From Sitta carolinensis (lineage: Eukaryota; Chordata; Aves; Passeriformes; Sittidae), in the NCBI GenBank assembly GCA_032173965.1, contig JAVUNC010000006.1:21384370-21448369 (forward strand): a DNA stretch of 64,000 bases, in the 5' to 3' direction. This document shows positions 1 to 12,000 of the stretch, piece by piece; position 1 is the stretch's first letter; the number at the start of each line of letters is the position of its first letter. The notes below the pieces were generated by a model, which saw only the letters and a program-made list of their open reading frames with translations, had not been told where the DNA came from and ran no database searches. The position numbers and the translations under genes are program-made.

Positions 1-1780
1 TGAAACCTGGCAACACCAAGGAGAAAATCGCCTTCTTCGCAGCCCAGCAGTGCAGCAGCAGCACCCGCACGGGCTCCATGAAAATCAAGAGCACGTGGGA
101 CATCGACGGGAGAACGGCCAAACGCAGGAAAAAATCGGTGGATCTTAAAAAAGCCAAAATTCAACTGGAAAGAATGAGGGAGGCCAGGTGCTCGCAGCCG
201 GAGCCTTTCTCCTGCGGCATCGAGCACTGCTCGGTGCACTTCGGCGGGGACGGCGCCGAGGGCGCCTTCCCGGCCCGCTCGCTCTCGGTCATCGAGATGG
301 TGGCCTTCCTGGAGCAGCGGGCCAGCGCCCTGCTGGTGGACTGTGCCAAGACCTGCACGGCCACCTCTGCCCCCAGGCCCGGCGCCCAGCCCAAGGCCGC
401 CCAGCCCGAGCCCTTGCCGTCGGGCGAGGCGCCCGCGGAACGGAGCCCCGGCGAGCCGCAGGGCGAGCCCGTGCGCGTGCTGGACATGGTGGCCAGGCTG
501 GAGTCGGAGTGCCTGCGGCGGCAGAGCGAGCGCGAGGCCGGGAGCCTGTCTCGCAACAACAGCTTCCGCAGGAACGTCGGCAGGGTGCTCCTGGCCAGCA
601 GCACCCAGCCCGAGGCAGAGCCGGGCAAGGGGAGCCGCAGGGGGAGGCGGGGGTGGCGGAGGCTGGGTACGGGGGTGGCTGTGGTGGCCCGCTGGGTGAC
701 ACCGAGCTCTGGGCCGGCGCTGCCTCTGCCCAGCAGCCGTTTCCTTCGGGGCTGGGCAGCCGCGTGGCGAATGTGAACGCGGGACTTGCCCACGCGGTGT
801 TGGCGATGGCGGCTGGCAGGAACGACCCTGGAACACGGGTGGAGCCTGCCAGGGCTCTGCTGGCCCCGTGCCCAGCTGCTGCCAGGCTGCCACCGGGTCC
901 CTTGCAGAGCGAGAACGCGACTGTTGATTGTATGTCGAAAGAGCCTGTGATTTTCCCAAAGCATCCCGCTAGGAAGGAGCCCTTATGCATCAGTATATCA
1001 GTCACCAAGACAGAGGAAGGGTGCAGGAAGGAGAAGCTCTCCAGTTCTGGCGAGGATTCACTCCCAGGGAGGCTGTTTTTCCTCCAGGGTGAGCAGCCTG
1101 CTGCTCAGGAGCAACAGCCACTGCAGGAGAGTACCCAGGAGAAGCCAGGGGAAGTAGCCCAAAACGAGGATGAGGATGCTCTGGCATCTGGTAGACCGTG
1201 TGTCAGAAGCAGTGTCCCTACAGAGCCATCGGCCCCTTCTGTCCCTCCCACAGAAGGGGCTTTGCAAGTACTTGACACCTCCTGCCTAAAGCGGCAGGTT
1301 TCCCATGACTTTCTGGAGACCAGGTTTAAAATCCAGCAGCTTTTGGAGCCTCAGCAGTACATGGCCTTCTTGCCTCACCACATCATCGTGAAGATCTTCG
1401 GGTTGCTTCCCACCAGGAGCCTGGTTGCCCTAAAATGCACTTGCTACTACTTCAAATTCATCATCGAGTACTACAACATCCGGCCGGCGGACTCGCGCTG
1501 GGTGCGCGACCCTCGCTACCGGGAGGATCCCTGCAAGCAGTGCAAGAAGAAGTACGTGAGGGGGGACGTGTCCCTGTGCAGGTGGCACCCCAAGCCCTAC
1601 TGCCAGGCTCTGCCCTACGGGCCTGGCTACTGGATGTGCTGCCACCGCTCCCAGAAGGGCATCCCGGGTTGTAAGCTGGGGCTCCACGACAATCACTGGG
1701 TCCCTGCCTGCCACACCTTTAACCGGGCGATCCATAAGAAAACCCGAGGAGCGGGAGTGGAGGTGGAAGAGGAGTATTAG
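1..1780 (+). CDS. FBXO34: F-box only protein 34, 3' part of coding sequence, open at the left edge, with one frame break
   Basis: Predicted substrate adaptor of an SCF (SKP1-CUL1-F-box) ubiquitin ligase. The reading frame is already open at base 3 (KPGNTKEKIAFFA), so the N-terminus lies outside the window. The first frame runs through the stretches MKIKSTWDIDG, EMVAFLEQRASALL and SLSRNNSFRRNVGRVLLA to about base 610, all typical of FBXO34. The conserved C-terminal half is in a different frame from about base 915 (DCMSKEP, LCISISVTK) to the TAG at 1778-1780. The F-box is at about 1350-1480 (FLPHHIIVKIFGLLPTRSL). It is followed by the FBXO34/46-type cysteine-rich tail at about 1530-1710 (CKQCKKKY, YWMCCHRSQKG). 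The first frame hits a stop at 774-776, so the frame must change between about 610 and 770, in a G-rich tract. The intact tail argues for a sequence indel rather than a dead gene. Other-frame ORFs here are shadows. FBXO46 is the only close alternative, but the gene order and N-terminal matches favour FBXO34. Confidence 0.93.
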
Positions 1781-2440
1781 TGCACAAACACTTTCCTGCA
1801 AGATTGTTTGGGGAGAGGAGGAGGAGGAGATTCTCATGCCTTGTGCTGTTTACAGTGTATATAATGGTCGTGATATTTTTTTTGTTTTTTTGTCCCACAG
1901 GGCTATGAAACTGCACATACTCAAACACAAGAGCCTTTACCTTTTAGATTAAAAGAGAGCTTTTAGTCCATCTCTGTAAATAACACTATAAAAACTAATT
2001 GTACATACAGAGTCTACAGCTGGCTGAACAAGGTAACCCCTACAATGCAGCTATCCCAGTGTTGCGGCTATAGGTGTGTGTGTTTTTAAGTGTCTTGTTT
2101 CAAAATCTGTATATCCTGTATAATATATGAATGTTTCTGAGAAGAAACTCTAAATAGGTAAAGGTCAACTTGTTTAAAGAAGCTGCAGCCAACTTAACTG
2201 GACAACCTGAAACTTAGACTATAGAACAGATCCATTATAGTAGTGTGGCAGTGGATTAAAAAAAACAAAGAGAAGAATATTATTGTATAGTCAGAATATA
2301 AAAAAAAGTTCTTGTCTACCTTACCCATGTTGTCTGGTTGGGTTTTTTTTTTACATAAATAAAGTGTGCATTCTAGATCTGCCTTACCAGACTTTCTCTT
2401 GTAAGACTTTTGCCCCAAAATAAAAATGCTGTAAAACAAG
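1781..2440 (+). other. FBXO34: FBXO34 3' untranslated region
   Basis: AT-rich non-coding sequence follows the stop codon. Two AATAAA polyadenylation signals lie at 2358-2363 and 2419-2424, so the transcript probably ends between about 2375 and 2445. I see no conserved ORF inside. The exact end is inferred from the signals only. Confidence 0.7.
2358..2424 (+). promoter_or_regulatory. Tandem polyadenylation signals of FBXO34
   Basis: Two AATAAA hexamers lie about 60 bp apart on the plus strand, 580-640 bp after the FBXO34 stop. They are the first canonical signals after the coding region. Confidence 0.6.
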
Positions 2441-4884
2441 TGGCAGAAATTTGGTGCTGTGCTGTAGTTCAGACGTGCAATGTGCTTTCTCTAGCAAACC
2501 TGTCCTCCTACTAACAAAGAAACAAAACCCCCCAATTCTGTGGTACTTGGAGACCTCCCTGCTGTAGCAGTCACAGATTCTGGCTTTTCCTTTCCTTCCT
2601 GCCATTGGGAATTTGGTGCTAGGTGTGTAAAGCTTGCAAAAAAACAGGCACTTGCTGGTCCTCCTGCTTCTTGGCTCTTGTGTGGGCACCTGCCCTGTTC
2701 CCTGGGTGCTCGAGGACAAGGGTGGCTCCAGCAGGAGCAGTGTGGAGTTGCTGGAAGCTTTCCTATCTGCTCTGTATGGAATTTTTCAAGAAGCCTCCTT
2801 GCAGTGCTTTGCCCTGCTCTGCTGCAGCCATGGCCTCTCCTGCCCGGGAATTCCCAGGGGAATTGAGGAGGTTCCTGTTGGGTGAATGGCGATTCTGATG
2901 GGAGAGGAGCGTGGTCCCCATGGCCCTGGATCCCCTCCTGCCCTGCTCCCTGGCAGGGGGGAGGCTCTGGGAGCTGGGGCTGTGCCCGTGCAGCTCAGGC
3001 AGGGAGCAGCAGCGTTCTCCAGGAGCCCAGCAGAGCGTGGCAGCCGTGCCTTTGCCCTGGCCTTGTCCCTTCTGCCCACACCTGGTGCTGGAGCTGTTCC
3101 TCTGCCCCTGCTCAGGGCACGGATGGACTCCTGGCTCTCACCATTCCAGCTGGAGCAGCCAAAATCTCTGACCTGCTGCAAGAAGAGCCGGTGCCATCTG
3201 CTCAGCTCGGGCCTTCCTCTGCCCTGCAAACCTCCAGGAGCTGCTGGGAAGGGCAGGGATGGGGCTGCCCTGCCCCTGGCTCATCCTGTTCTCTATCCTT
3301 CGGTGCTGGATCAGCAAGGTGTGGAAAACTGCTGGCTGTGGGTCTGAGCCACCCACCTGCACCTGCCCTGGGCTCACAGGGAGTGACTGAGGAGGACTAA
3401 AGAGGGTTTGGAGGCGGATGCTTTGTTCTTTTAACAGTTGGAGAAGGAAAATCGAGCCCTGGCAGCCTGAAATGTGGGTTTGGTGAGCTCAGGCTTTTCA
3501 GGGAGGTTTAAAGGATGTGCTGGTTTTGTATTTTGCCTTCACCTGCTCCTGCCACCCACCGGGTGTCAGCCACCCCTCCCGGAGCTGCTCAGCCTCCCTG
3601 CACCGCAGACATGATGACAACCAGGAGGAATGAAATTAGGAATCTAAAAGAAGGGTGTGGCCGCCTTGTAATCGGCTGGGAAGAGGGAGAGGAAGAGCGG
3701 GATCCCTCCTTAATCTCTGACTTCATCCTCTAACGGGGCACAGGCTTCACCCAAACTTCCATCTGCTCCCCCCGGACCAGCAGCAAAACAACCTCCAGGC
3801 TGTTGTTTTGCCAAAGCCATCGGCATCAAAGCTTCAGCTTAATTTTGATTAGGGGAAAAGGAAAAGAAGCTGCTTTCCTGCCCCCCACCCGACTCTGGAA
3901 AACTTGAGGCTGACAGCAGCGAGGAAAGTCCCTGCGAGGCTGGAATGGAATGGAGTGGCAGAGGAAAATATTTTGTAATTAGATAAGGGGCCAGTGAGGT
4001 CATTTTATTTGGAACAGGGTGTGAAATTTTGGTCACTTTTGTTGAACAAGGGGAAAAATGAGGATAAAATAGTACAATGAGGCTATTCTTTTTTTCTTGG
4101 AGCAGGTAAATCCAGAGGACAAGTTGCTGTCTACCCTACCCCATCCCTGCCCTCCCCCCAGGCTGGCTGGGGAGTGTGGGCTGGTTTAGACATCATTTGT
4201 TACGTTGTCTGCTGGAACTCTCCCTCCTGCACAGCATTGCTGTCGAAAATTGTTTCACAGAGCAAGCTTTTGCTTCCAGAAGTGGGTTGGTTCTGAGTGT
4301 TGCCATGCTGAGCTGCCTGCAAGCTTTTATTTTCCCTGTAACGTTGTAAAATGCAGATTTCTGTTTCCTTAAGGGATGGTTCAGGGAGAAGCTAAGGTCT
4401 GATGAATGTTAGGGTTTTGGGTTCTTTTCCTAAGAAGCAATTAAAAAAAATAAAATAAAATCCAGTGTTGGATTTACAAAGTTCAGAAGTGAGGCTGAAG
4501 GATTGCACCATGTGCTTGACTTCCTTGCCTGGGAGCATTTGGAGTGTCTGGACTGAATTTCCAGATAGGCCTGTGAAGAAGTTGTAATAACATTTCCATT
4601 GTCCATAAGCTTCCAGTTTTCATCAGGCTCCGGGGCTCTCCTGGCATGGACAGCACTGAGAAAGCCGCCTGTGGCTGAGCCTTGTGGTTGGGCTCTTGCT
4701 CTGTCCTGGCTGTTTCTGCAGCAGCTTTTCCCTTTGCTGGGCCCTGTTCCCTGTGGAGGAATCCTGGGATGCTGCAGCAGAGTTCAGTTCCTGGTGTTGG
4801 ACCCAGGTCCCTCCCTGCAGCTCCCGTCCCCGTGCCAGCCCCTGGAGCTGTTGGTAAGGCCAGGAAAAGCTCCAAGGGCTGAGC

Positions 4885-5272
4885 CCCTCTGCTCTGGAGC
4901 CAGGCTGGGAGAGCTGGGGGGGCTCAGCTGGACAGGAGAAGCTCCAGGGAGAGCTCAGAGCCCCTGGCAGGGCCTGAAGGGGCTCCAGGAGAGGGACTGG
5001 GGACAAGGGATGGGGGGACAGCACACAGGGCATGGATGGGAACTGCCAGAGGGCAGGGCTGGGTGGGAGACTGGGAAAAACTTCTTCCCTGTGAGGGTGG
5101 TGAGGCCCTGGCACAGGGTGCCCAGAGCAGCTGTGGCTGCCCCTGGATCCCTGGCAGTGCTCCAGCCAGGTTGGACAGGGCTTGGAGCAGCCTGGGATGG
5201 TGGAAGGTGTCCCTGCCCATGGCAGAGGTGATCTTTAAGGTCTCTTCCAAGCCCAACCGTTCTAGGATTTCA
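4885..5272 (+). mobile_element. CR1 LINE, 5'-truncated 3' end
   Basis: Sense CR1 3' region with the typical avian landmarks in order: GGAGAAGCTCCAGGGAGAGC, AAACTTCTTCCCTGTGAGGG, GGTTGGACAGGGCTTGGAGC, and a terminal remnant resembling CCGTTCTAGGATTT. The family is recognised from these landmarks; the subfamily was not determined. Confidence 0.9.
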
Positions 5273-5940
5273 CACCTGCACAAAACTGCACTGCCAGATC
5301 CAACCTGTGTCTCGACTCCCACTTGCTGCACGGTGGAAATGGTGCTGACGCCTCCCCCGGGGCTGTTTCCCCCTCCCAGCTGCCTTTGGCTGCCCAGCTG
5401 TAGGGTCAGCTGAGGGCATTTCCAGGCTGCTCTCCTGCCACAAACCAGAAAAAAAAAGCTGCAGCTGCTGCTGCTGGTCCTGCTTAAGCAGAAATGGCCT
5501 GAGCATTGTCTGCACGAGCCGAGCTCGGGGCCAGACTTTGCTGTGCCCCTGGCCATGACCCGAGTGTGCAGTGAGGGAGGGCAGGAGCTGCCCAGCTCTG
5601 TGTGCAGGAGCCCCGGCTGGCTGCTGCCCCACTCCTGCGTGTCCTGCAGCCAGCACTCACAGGGCCAGCGATGTGTCACACGAAATGGAGAGGGAGGGGT
5701 TGTTCCTCCATCCTCCAGCAGCCTGTGAACAGAGCTGCTTGGCCCTGTGCCACCCCTGTCACTCTGACACTGCTTCACTTTACTACTCCATTCCTCTAAA
5801 GACACCTGAAGTGAGCTTGTAACCAGGAGCCTTTGCATGCAGAAGGAATCCAGCACCTGCAGAAACATCCCCTGGCACAGGAGCAGCCCCGAGCCAGGCT
5901 CACCCAAGAGGTTTTCCCGTTTACATGTACATAGAGGGAT

Positions 5941-5965
5941 GTGTGTGTGTGTGTGTGTGTTTGTG
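5941..5965. repeat. TG dinucleotide microsatellite
   Basis: An uninterrupted run of alternating T and G of about 24 bp, just beyond the predicted ATG14 3' end. Confidence 0.9.
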
Positions 5966-6184
5966 CAGGACTCCACCCTCTGCTCCCATGGAGATGCAGT
6001 TATTTTATGTAAGAGTATTTTTTTAGAATGGGTATTGCTTATTCCACCGCTGTACAACTGATTGCACTGTAACAGGTCTGGTCCCTGTGATGCTTTGAAG
6101 GCTGGAAATTCTTGTGTACTTTGCCCAGCACGGTGAAAAACAAACCACACAGAAGTAACAGTCATAAATATACAACTTTAAAAA

Positions 6185-8744
6185 AAAAATTACTGTTAAA
6201 GATTTATTGCAATAATACAATAAAATTTAGAAGGAAAAAAAAAAAAACAACAAAAACTCAAAAAACCAAACCATTTGTGGTTAGTTACATCTTGAGTCTG
6301 GAAGTTTCGAGAGAGGGGCCGCAAGTTTCCGCAGGTGAAAAAACCACCCCGGGGAGACCCTGCCCAGGCACCTGATTTTGGGCACAGGGCAGACCCCTGA
6401 AATCAGGCTCTTCCTTGGCAGCCCAAATTGGCCACCCCAGGTCACTGGTCACGACCAGAAGTCCCGGCCTGAATTGAAATTCCCGTGTTCATGCTACACA
6501 AAATGTTTTGTAAACTCTCAGCTGGCTGCCTTCAAATATCTATAATTACAGATATTCCCTCCCCCACCCCCCGAACAACCTGGGAAATGAATCCTGGTGA
6601 TTGCACTCAAGGTTTGGACACACACAATTCTTCCTCAGCTACACATGTGCAAAACACTTTTTAAAAAACCACCACAACCTTGTGTTCTTGTTACAAAAAA
6701 AGGTTCCAGGAAAAGCCCCACCCCAACACATTTGAACACCCTCACGGTGCCCTTGGGCACTCTCAGAGTACGACAGGGTTGCAAATAGATTATTTTGGAA
6801 AACATGGATAGGAAGTATATGGCTTAGAAAAGTTATTGTGTTGGATTTTCTTTCCCTAAGTTCAGTGACAGTGCACGAAGCTGAGTCATGGCCTGACCTT
6901 CCGGGGCTCAAAGCACAAAGGCAGCAATGAAAAAGGGACTGAAATTAAAAACCAACCAACAAAAGGGATTTCGATGGTGGGGTCCAGTGCAAAATCCACG
7001 GGGAAGCAGAAGGGGCTGGGCTGTGAGCCCAGTTTCCAATACTGGCGTGTGCTGGTCGCTCAGAGCTGTGAGTGATAAAGTGCTGTGAGCCAACAGAGCC
7101 CCGAGCTGTGGGCCTGGCAGCGGGCTGGGGGCACTGGCCCCCCCAGGCTGCAGCAGTGCAGGGGCCTGGGCTGTTCTCCCAAAACAAACCCAGCCCTCAG
7201 GGCACAGGGGGCAGGAGCGAGGGTGGTGCTGTCTGGCAGCGAGCGCGCTGCTCGCGCCCGATTAAGGGTCTTTGGTTTAAAAAAAAAATTAAAAAAAAAA
7301 ATTAGGAGAAACTACTGACAACAGATGTCCAAGCTCAGGGCTAAGGAGAAGCAGCTGCCACGGAGGGGTGGGTGCACAATGCTCAGCTGAGCCCCTGGCA
7401 TGGGGCAGGCCTGGCTTCCCACCCAGGAGGCAGGGCAGCCTGCAGAGGAACAGAGAAATCACCCCAAAACACCCTGTGAGGTGGCTGGGAAAGCCAGTCC
7501 TGGAGCTGGGATGGGGCAGGGACGTGGCCTCTGTCACCACGTCCTCCTTAGGAGCTGTGTCCCCACGAGCTGTGGGCAGTGGCAGAAATCCTCCCTCGTG
7601 GAGGGAGGGCAGGAGGCTCTTCCCCTGGAGGAACTGTCCCAGCTCTAAATGTAAACGTTGGAAGCTCTGCTGAGCGAACCACCCGTGGGTGCCCCGTCCT
7701 GCAAGGCAGAGGAGGAGGAGGAGGAGCCCTTGCTCACCAGGTCACCATCCAGCACCCACCTGCTGGGGCTCCACGAGCCAGCTGTGCCAGGGAAACCAAA
7801 CCAACTCCTTGGCAGTCAGTAAACAACAAACCCCACCATGAACATACAAGAAAATAGCGTTAAAAACACATGTAGTGTGGAGAGCCTGTGACTTTACCAA
7901 ACTGGCTTGAAATGAGGTTTTTCTAATGCTAAGAAGTGGCAACATGGTGTGGTAACCGATGGATATTATTGCAACAATGCAATTCTGTATCAGCATCGAA
8001 TGTGGGTCTAGCAAGAGAATGTCCAGTGTTTCTTTGGTGTATGGTATTAAGAGTACAGAGCCTGTGTGCCTCAGCACAACACAAAACTTCTACACCTACC
8101 AGTGGAGACAGCATGAGACAAGCCAGTTTTCTATGGCAAAACTGGGTAAAGATTCACAACCAAATCTAAACCGAGGGCAATTCGCTGTGTGAATTCCCTG
8201 TCCATGCTGATCATCTGTATTAAAAATATGGCAACAGAGATTAGAAAACATGTTAAAAATGCATAATTTTCATGTCCTGAATGAAAAAAATTTAGAAATA
8301 CGCATTTTTGCATTATGCAAGACAGATTTAAAACACACACACACACATGAAGGAAAACCCTGTAAGGAGTTAAGAAAGTGGGAACTGCATTTGCACCACT
8401 GTCCAGACTGCACCCTGAGCAGCCTTCCCTGCGCTCATCCCGAGCCAAACGCTCCAAAATCTGTTTCTTCTTCAGAAAGTAGAGCTGGAGGTTGCTGGGT
8501 CCTTTTGCAATCCTCGATGCAGACAGAACCAAGACACAAAGCGCCCTGGCAGAATCCGTGGGGAGCACGGAGCTAATTTACAAAACGGGGCCGTCGCAGT
8601 CATCTTGGGGAAATAAAAAGGTTTTCACCGGTTTACAAAACAGAAGTCTGACCTTTCCTTTGTTCCAGGCACTCCTTAACTGAATGGGTAAAGGTGGACT
8701 ACAGCACAGTCGGGGAGGGGTTCCTGGCACAGCCCCTGTGCCCG
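6185..8744 (-). other. ATG14: Probable ATG14 3' untranslated region
   Basis: Sequence between the ATG14 stop and the AATAAA at 6203-6208 on the minus strand. It has no recognised repeat except short A/T and CA runs (near 6230, 7280 and 8335) and no convincing ORF. The length of about 2.5 kb is compatible with the long 3' UTR of vertebrate ATG14. The boundary is inferred. Confidence 0.5.
6203..6208 (-). promoter_or_regulatory. ATG14: Probable polyadenylation signal of ATG14
   Basis: TTTATT on the plus strand reads AATAAA on the minus strand, 2.5 kb beyond the ATG14 stop. I saw no better canonical minus-strand signal between here and the stop. Cleavage is expected near 6180-6190. Confidence 0.5.
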
Positions 8745-9051
8745 CTAGCGGTGCCCGGTGTACGCCTTGAGCCACGAGGTGACCGAGGCGGCGGCGGACG
8801 AGATCATCCCGCCCGCGCTGCTGCTGGCGATGGGCTGGGACACCTGGGTGCTCTGGCTCTGCAGCATCTCCACCTGCTGCGAGGGGATGTCACAGAACCT
8901 GGGGCTGGGCAGGTTCTCCCAGTCCGTGCCCAGGTCTGTCTCCTCGTCACTCACGTGCTCGTCGCCGCTCTCGTCCGTCTCGCCCGCCGCGCTGGGCTCC
9001 ACGAACTCCATGGAGTCCTCCAGGTCAGCGCTGATTTCGAAGGGGCCGGAC
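8745..9051 (-). CDS. ATG14: ATG14 coding exon 10 (terminal, BATS domain)
   Basis: Begins after CACCCCAG with one base completing an arginine codon, then reads [19 protein letters not shown] and continues to the TAG at 8745-8747. It encodes the acidic [11 protein letters not shown] stretch, the WENL LIR-type motif and the amphipathic BATS helix [17 protein letters not shown]. At the helix, the human protein, as I recall it, has WF where this one has WL. Confidence 0.96.
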
Positions 9052-12000
9052 CTGGGGTGAGGACAGAGCCATCAGTCCCTCTGTCCCCTCAGGCCACAGC
9101 TCCTGCTCTGCCCCGGGCTCAGCAGGAACCGTCAGCTGGCAGAGGGAACTCTGTGTCCCCACGGACACAGCACAAACACTCGGCCGTGGAAGGGACGGGG
9201 TTCCAGACCAGGGAGCAGGAACGGTGGGAGAGCAGTTCTGCTTGGCAGGGATAGAGAAACACAGAGCAGAGAAAGCTACTGGTGATAACTCAGGGCTCCA
9301 CTGGTGGGAATCTGGGCTTGATGTGGAGCAGCTTTAGTGTCCAACACCAGCCCTGGCCAGGCCAGGAGAGCTCAGCTCAGTCAGGCTGTAGCCTGTGACT
9401 CACAGGTCTGGCACAGCTCACCAGTGGAGACTCTGCCTCGAGCAGCACTTCAACCTTTTCCTCACTCTGAGGTTGGCCAGACACTGGAACAGGCTGCCCA
9501 GAGAGGCTGAGGGGTCCCCCTGGGGACACTCCAGACCCCACCACACAATCACAGAGTGGGTCAGGTTGGAGATCACCATGGAGGCTCATCTGGTCCAGTC
9601 TCCCTGCTCCAGCAGGGTCATCCCAGGGCACAGGGTTGGGTCCAGAGAGCTCTGGAATGTCCCCAGTGAGGGGGACTCCACTCCCTCCCTGGTCTCTGTT
9701 CAGGGCTGGGTCACTGCACAGGGAAGTTCTTCCTCACGTTCGGGTGGAACCCGTGGGCAGCAGCTCCTGCTCTGTGTCTGAGCCCTCCCTGCAGGCAGGC
9801 ACAGGCAGGGCTGAGGGCCCCTCAGCCTCTGCTGGGCAGGGAGGTGCTCCAGCCGTGGGCACTGGCTCTGCTCTGAGCAGGGCCATGGCTGGATCCCGGG
9901 GTCCCGCAGGGTCCCACCTGTGCCTGACTCAGAGTTCCCTGCTGCCACTGCCTGGTGGGAGAGGCCATTGCATCCTGCCCTGCCCCACTGCTTTGGGCTG
10001 CTGGTATTCCATGGAAAAAGGAGGATTCCCCTCAGCAACACAGTTCACTCCAAGCCACGAAACTGCCCCGTGAACATGAGCAAGCATTTGATGGAATCAT
10101 GGAATCGTTTAGGCTGGAAAAGATCCCCAAGATCACCGAGTCCAGCCATTAAACACAGTAACCATTTAACACAGGCAAGTTTATCCAGCTCCTTAGGAAG
10201 GAGCCTAAAGCAGTGATTTATCATGGGAAATATTAATCCAGATAATTAAAGCTTGGTAAAATTATAAGCATATGTAAACAGCAGCATATGAAAACAGCAG
10301 CATATAAAGGAGATTGTCAGGCAACCACAGGCTTAGGTACCTAAAGGAAAATAAAGAGAGCTGGTTGCAGCAAACGTAGCAGCCAGCTCAGAAATTAAAG
10401 GCAAACACTCCTCTTTCATAAACTGGAAAGGAATGGGAGTGCTGCCTCCCGGCAAAGCCTTTTGCTTAACAAGGCAACACAAGAAGGGAGTCATGGGGGG
10501 TGAGGCCAGAAGGGACCATTAGATCATCTCCAGTGACCTCCTCTCTAACAAAGGCCACTGCGTCCCACCCGTTCTCCCTGTCCTGAGCCCAGCAACTCCT
10601 GCCTGATGACAGCATCCGTTCCAGAAACTCATCCAGCCTTGAGAGGATGACAGAAGGAAACAGAATTCCTGTGGGTAATTAATGTCTCTGCTAAGTGCAT
10701 GTGCCTCATTTCAACCAGCTCAGACTCTTTGCTCCCAGTGCTGTCTGTAAAGCCATTCAGCAGCCTGGTGGGTATTTCATCCAACTCTCCTGTAACCCTT
10801 TCTTTTACTCTCTGGACCCAGCTGATGCACGTGGAGCTCTGTGACACCTGCACAGGTACCCACTGCAGCTCCTGGACCTTTCAGAGCAGCTGCTTTCCTT
10901 TGAGGTCACAGCTCTCCATCCTCTGGGTATTTCCTGCGCTCTCTTTTCAGGCAAGTGGCAGCAAGCACAGATTCTTGTCCAAAATCTTTTACAAAGATGT
11001 GGCTCTCCATGTCTCTGGGCTGAATCAGTAGGGATATATCCAGAGAACACGAGGAAATGGGAACAGGCAGCTCCTCTTAGTGGCACTGCAGGGTTTTGAA
11101 TCAAACCAGATCCATACAAGAGAACAAAGCAGATCTCAGAACACTACTGTGTTTAAGGGGGGAATAAAACACCAGGCACATCAAACAAATATTTGCAGAC
11201 TGTCTTGGGCACAAGTGACTTGTGTCTGGGTTATCCCAATGGGGAAATCAGTGTTGTTTGCTTTCTTATATTTAACTTGTAAAAACCCCAAAATTATTAA
11301 ACCCGGTACGTGGAGGCCAGAACTGACATTCTCTTCATCATGTTCTAAGAGAACAGTCGTCTTTAATCTTAATTTACATATAAATGAGTATTATTTAAAG
11401 GGTCAGCTTTGGTCTAGGCAGTTCATTGACTGGAAGTATTTTGGGCAAGGTTTGCCTGGGATTCTTTTCAGGGTTTGTGTTACTGGATGCTCTCAGGTAT
11501 TTCCATGTTGGCAAGGCGTGGGCAGGGTCACACTTGGAGCATGGCAAAGCTGCCTGGCATTTGTGCTGCTGTTCCCTGGAGGGAAGGAGTTCCTGCTCCT
11601 GGGTGTAGGGGAAATGAGTCCATCATCAGCTGCAAAGCCTCCAGCTGAGCCTGCCATAGGCAGAAGCACAGCAAACACACGTCTGTGAAATTTAATTCCC
11701 TACTCAGGAGCCCCTTTTTCTGTCCAGTCTTTCCTCCTCCTGCAACTACCCTGATTTCTGTGCTGAGGACTGATCTATAGGCACAGCAGAAGAGAACTGC
11801 CACATGAATAACGAGGCAAAGGCATAAATTCAAAAGGGATTCAGGCACAGGAGAGTTCATGTTTTGCTTTTCTTACCTGCCCAAGTTCTCAGTGTCGGGG
11901 CTGACCAAGTACATGAGGTTCCTGAGGGTATGCAGGGGGTGCAACAGATCTAAATTTACATGCTGACATGGGGAAGGGAGAAAAAAAAAACCAAGATCAG

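Larger units (their letters stand above)
2441..6184. other. Intergenic DNA between convergent FBXO34 and ATG14
   Basis: No gene is supported here. The stretch contains GC-rich unique sequence (2540-3400), AT-rich unique sequence (3780-4480), one plus-strand CR1 copy (4885-5272) and a TG microsatellite near 5940. A 413-codon minus-strand open frame (4924-6165) runs across the CR1 copy and is an antisense shadow. FBXO34 and ATG14 end toward each other, so this is a tail-to-tail interval. Confidence 0.7.
9052..11876 (-). other. ATG14: ATG14 intron 9, rich in CR1
   Basis: 2.8 kb intron. It holds a short plus-strand CR1 piece, an adjoining minus-strand CR1 copy, another minus-strand CR1 fragment near 10093 and a CR1-like piece near 10495. 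The rest is unique AT-rich sequence with no supported gene. Confidence 0.85.

Noticed and set aside
188..910. Long overlapping open frames on both strands across FBXO34
   Set aside because: GC-rich coding DNA is open in several frames. Only the frames carrying FBXO34 sequence are supported; the others are shadows.
4924..6165. 413-codon minus-strand open frame
   Set aside because: It runs antisense through a CR1 copy and unrelated intergenic sequence, shows no domain, and has low-complexity Ser/Gln/Pro-rich content.
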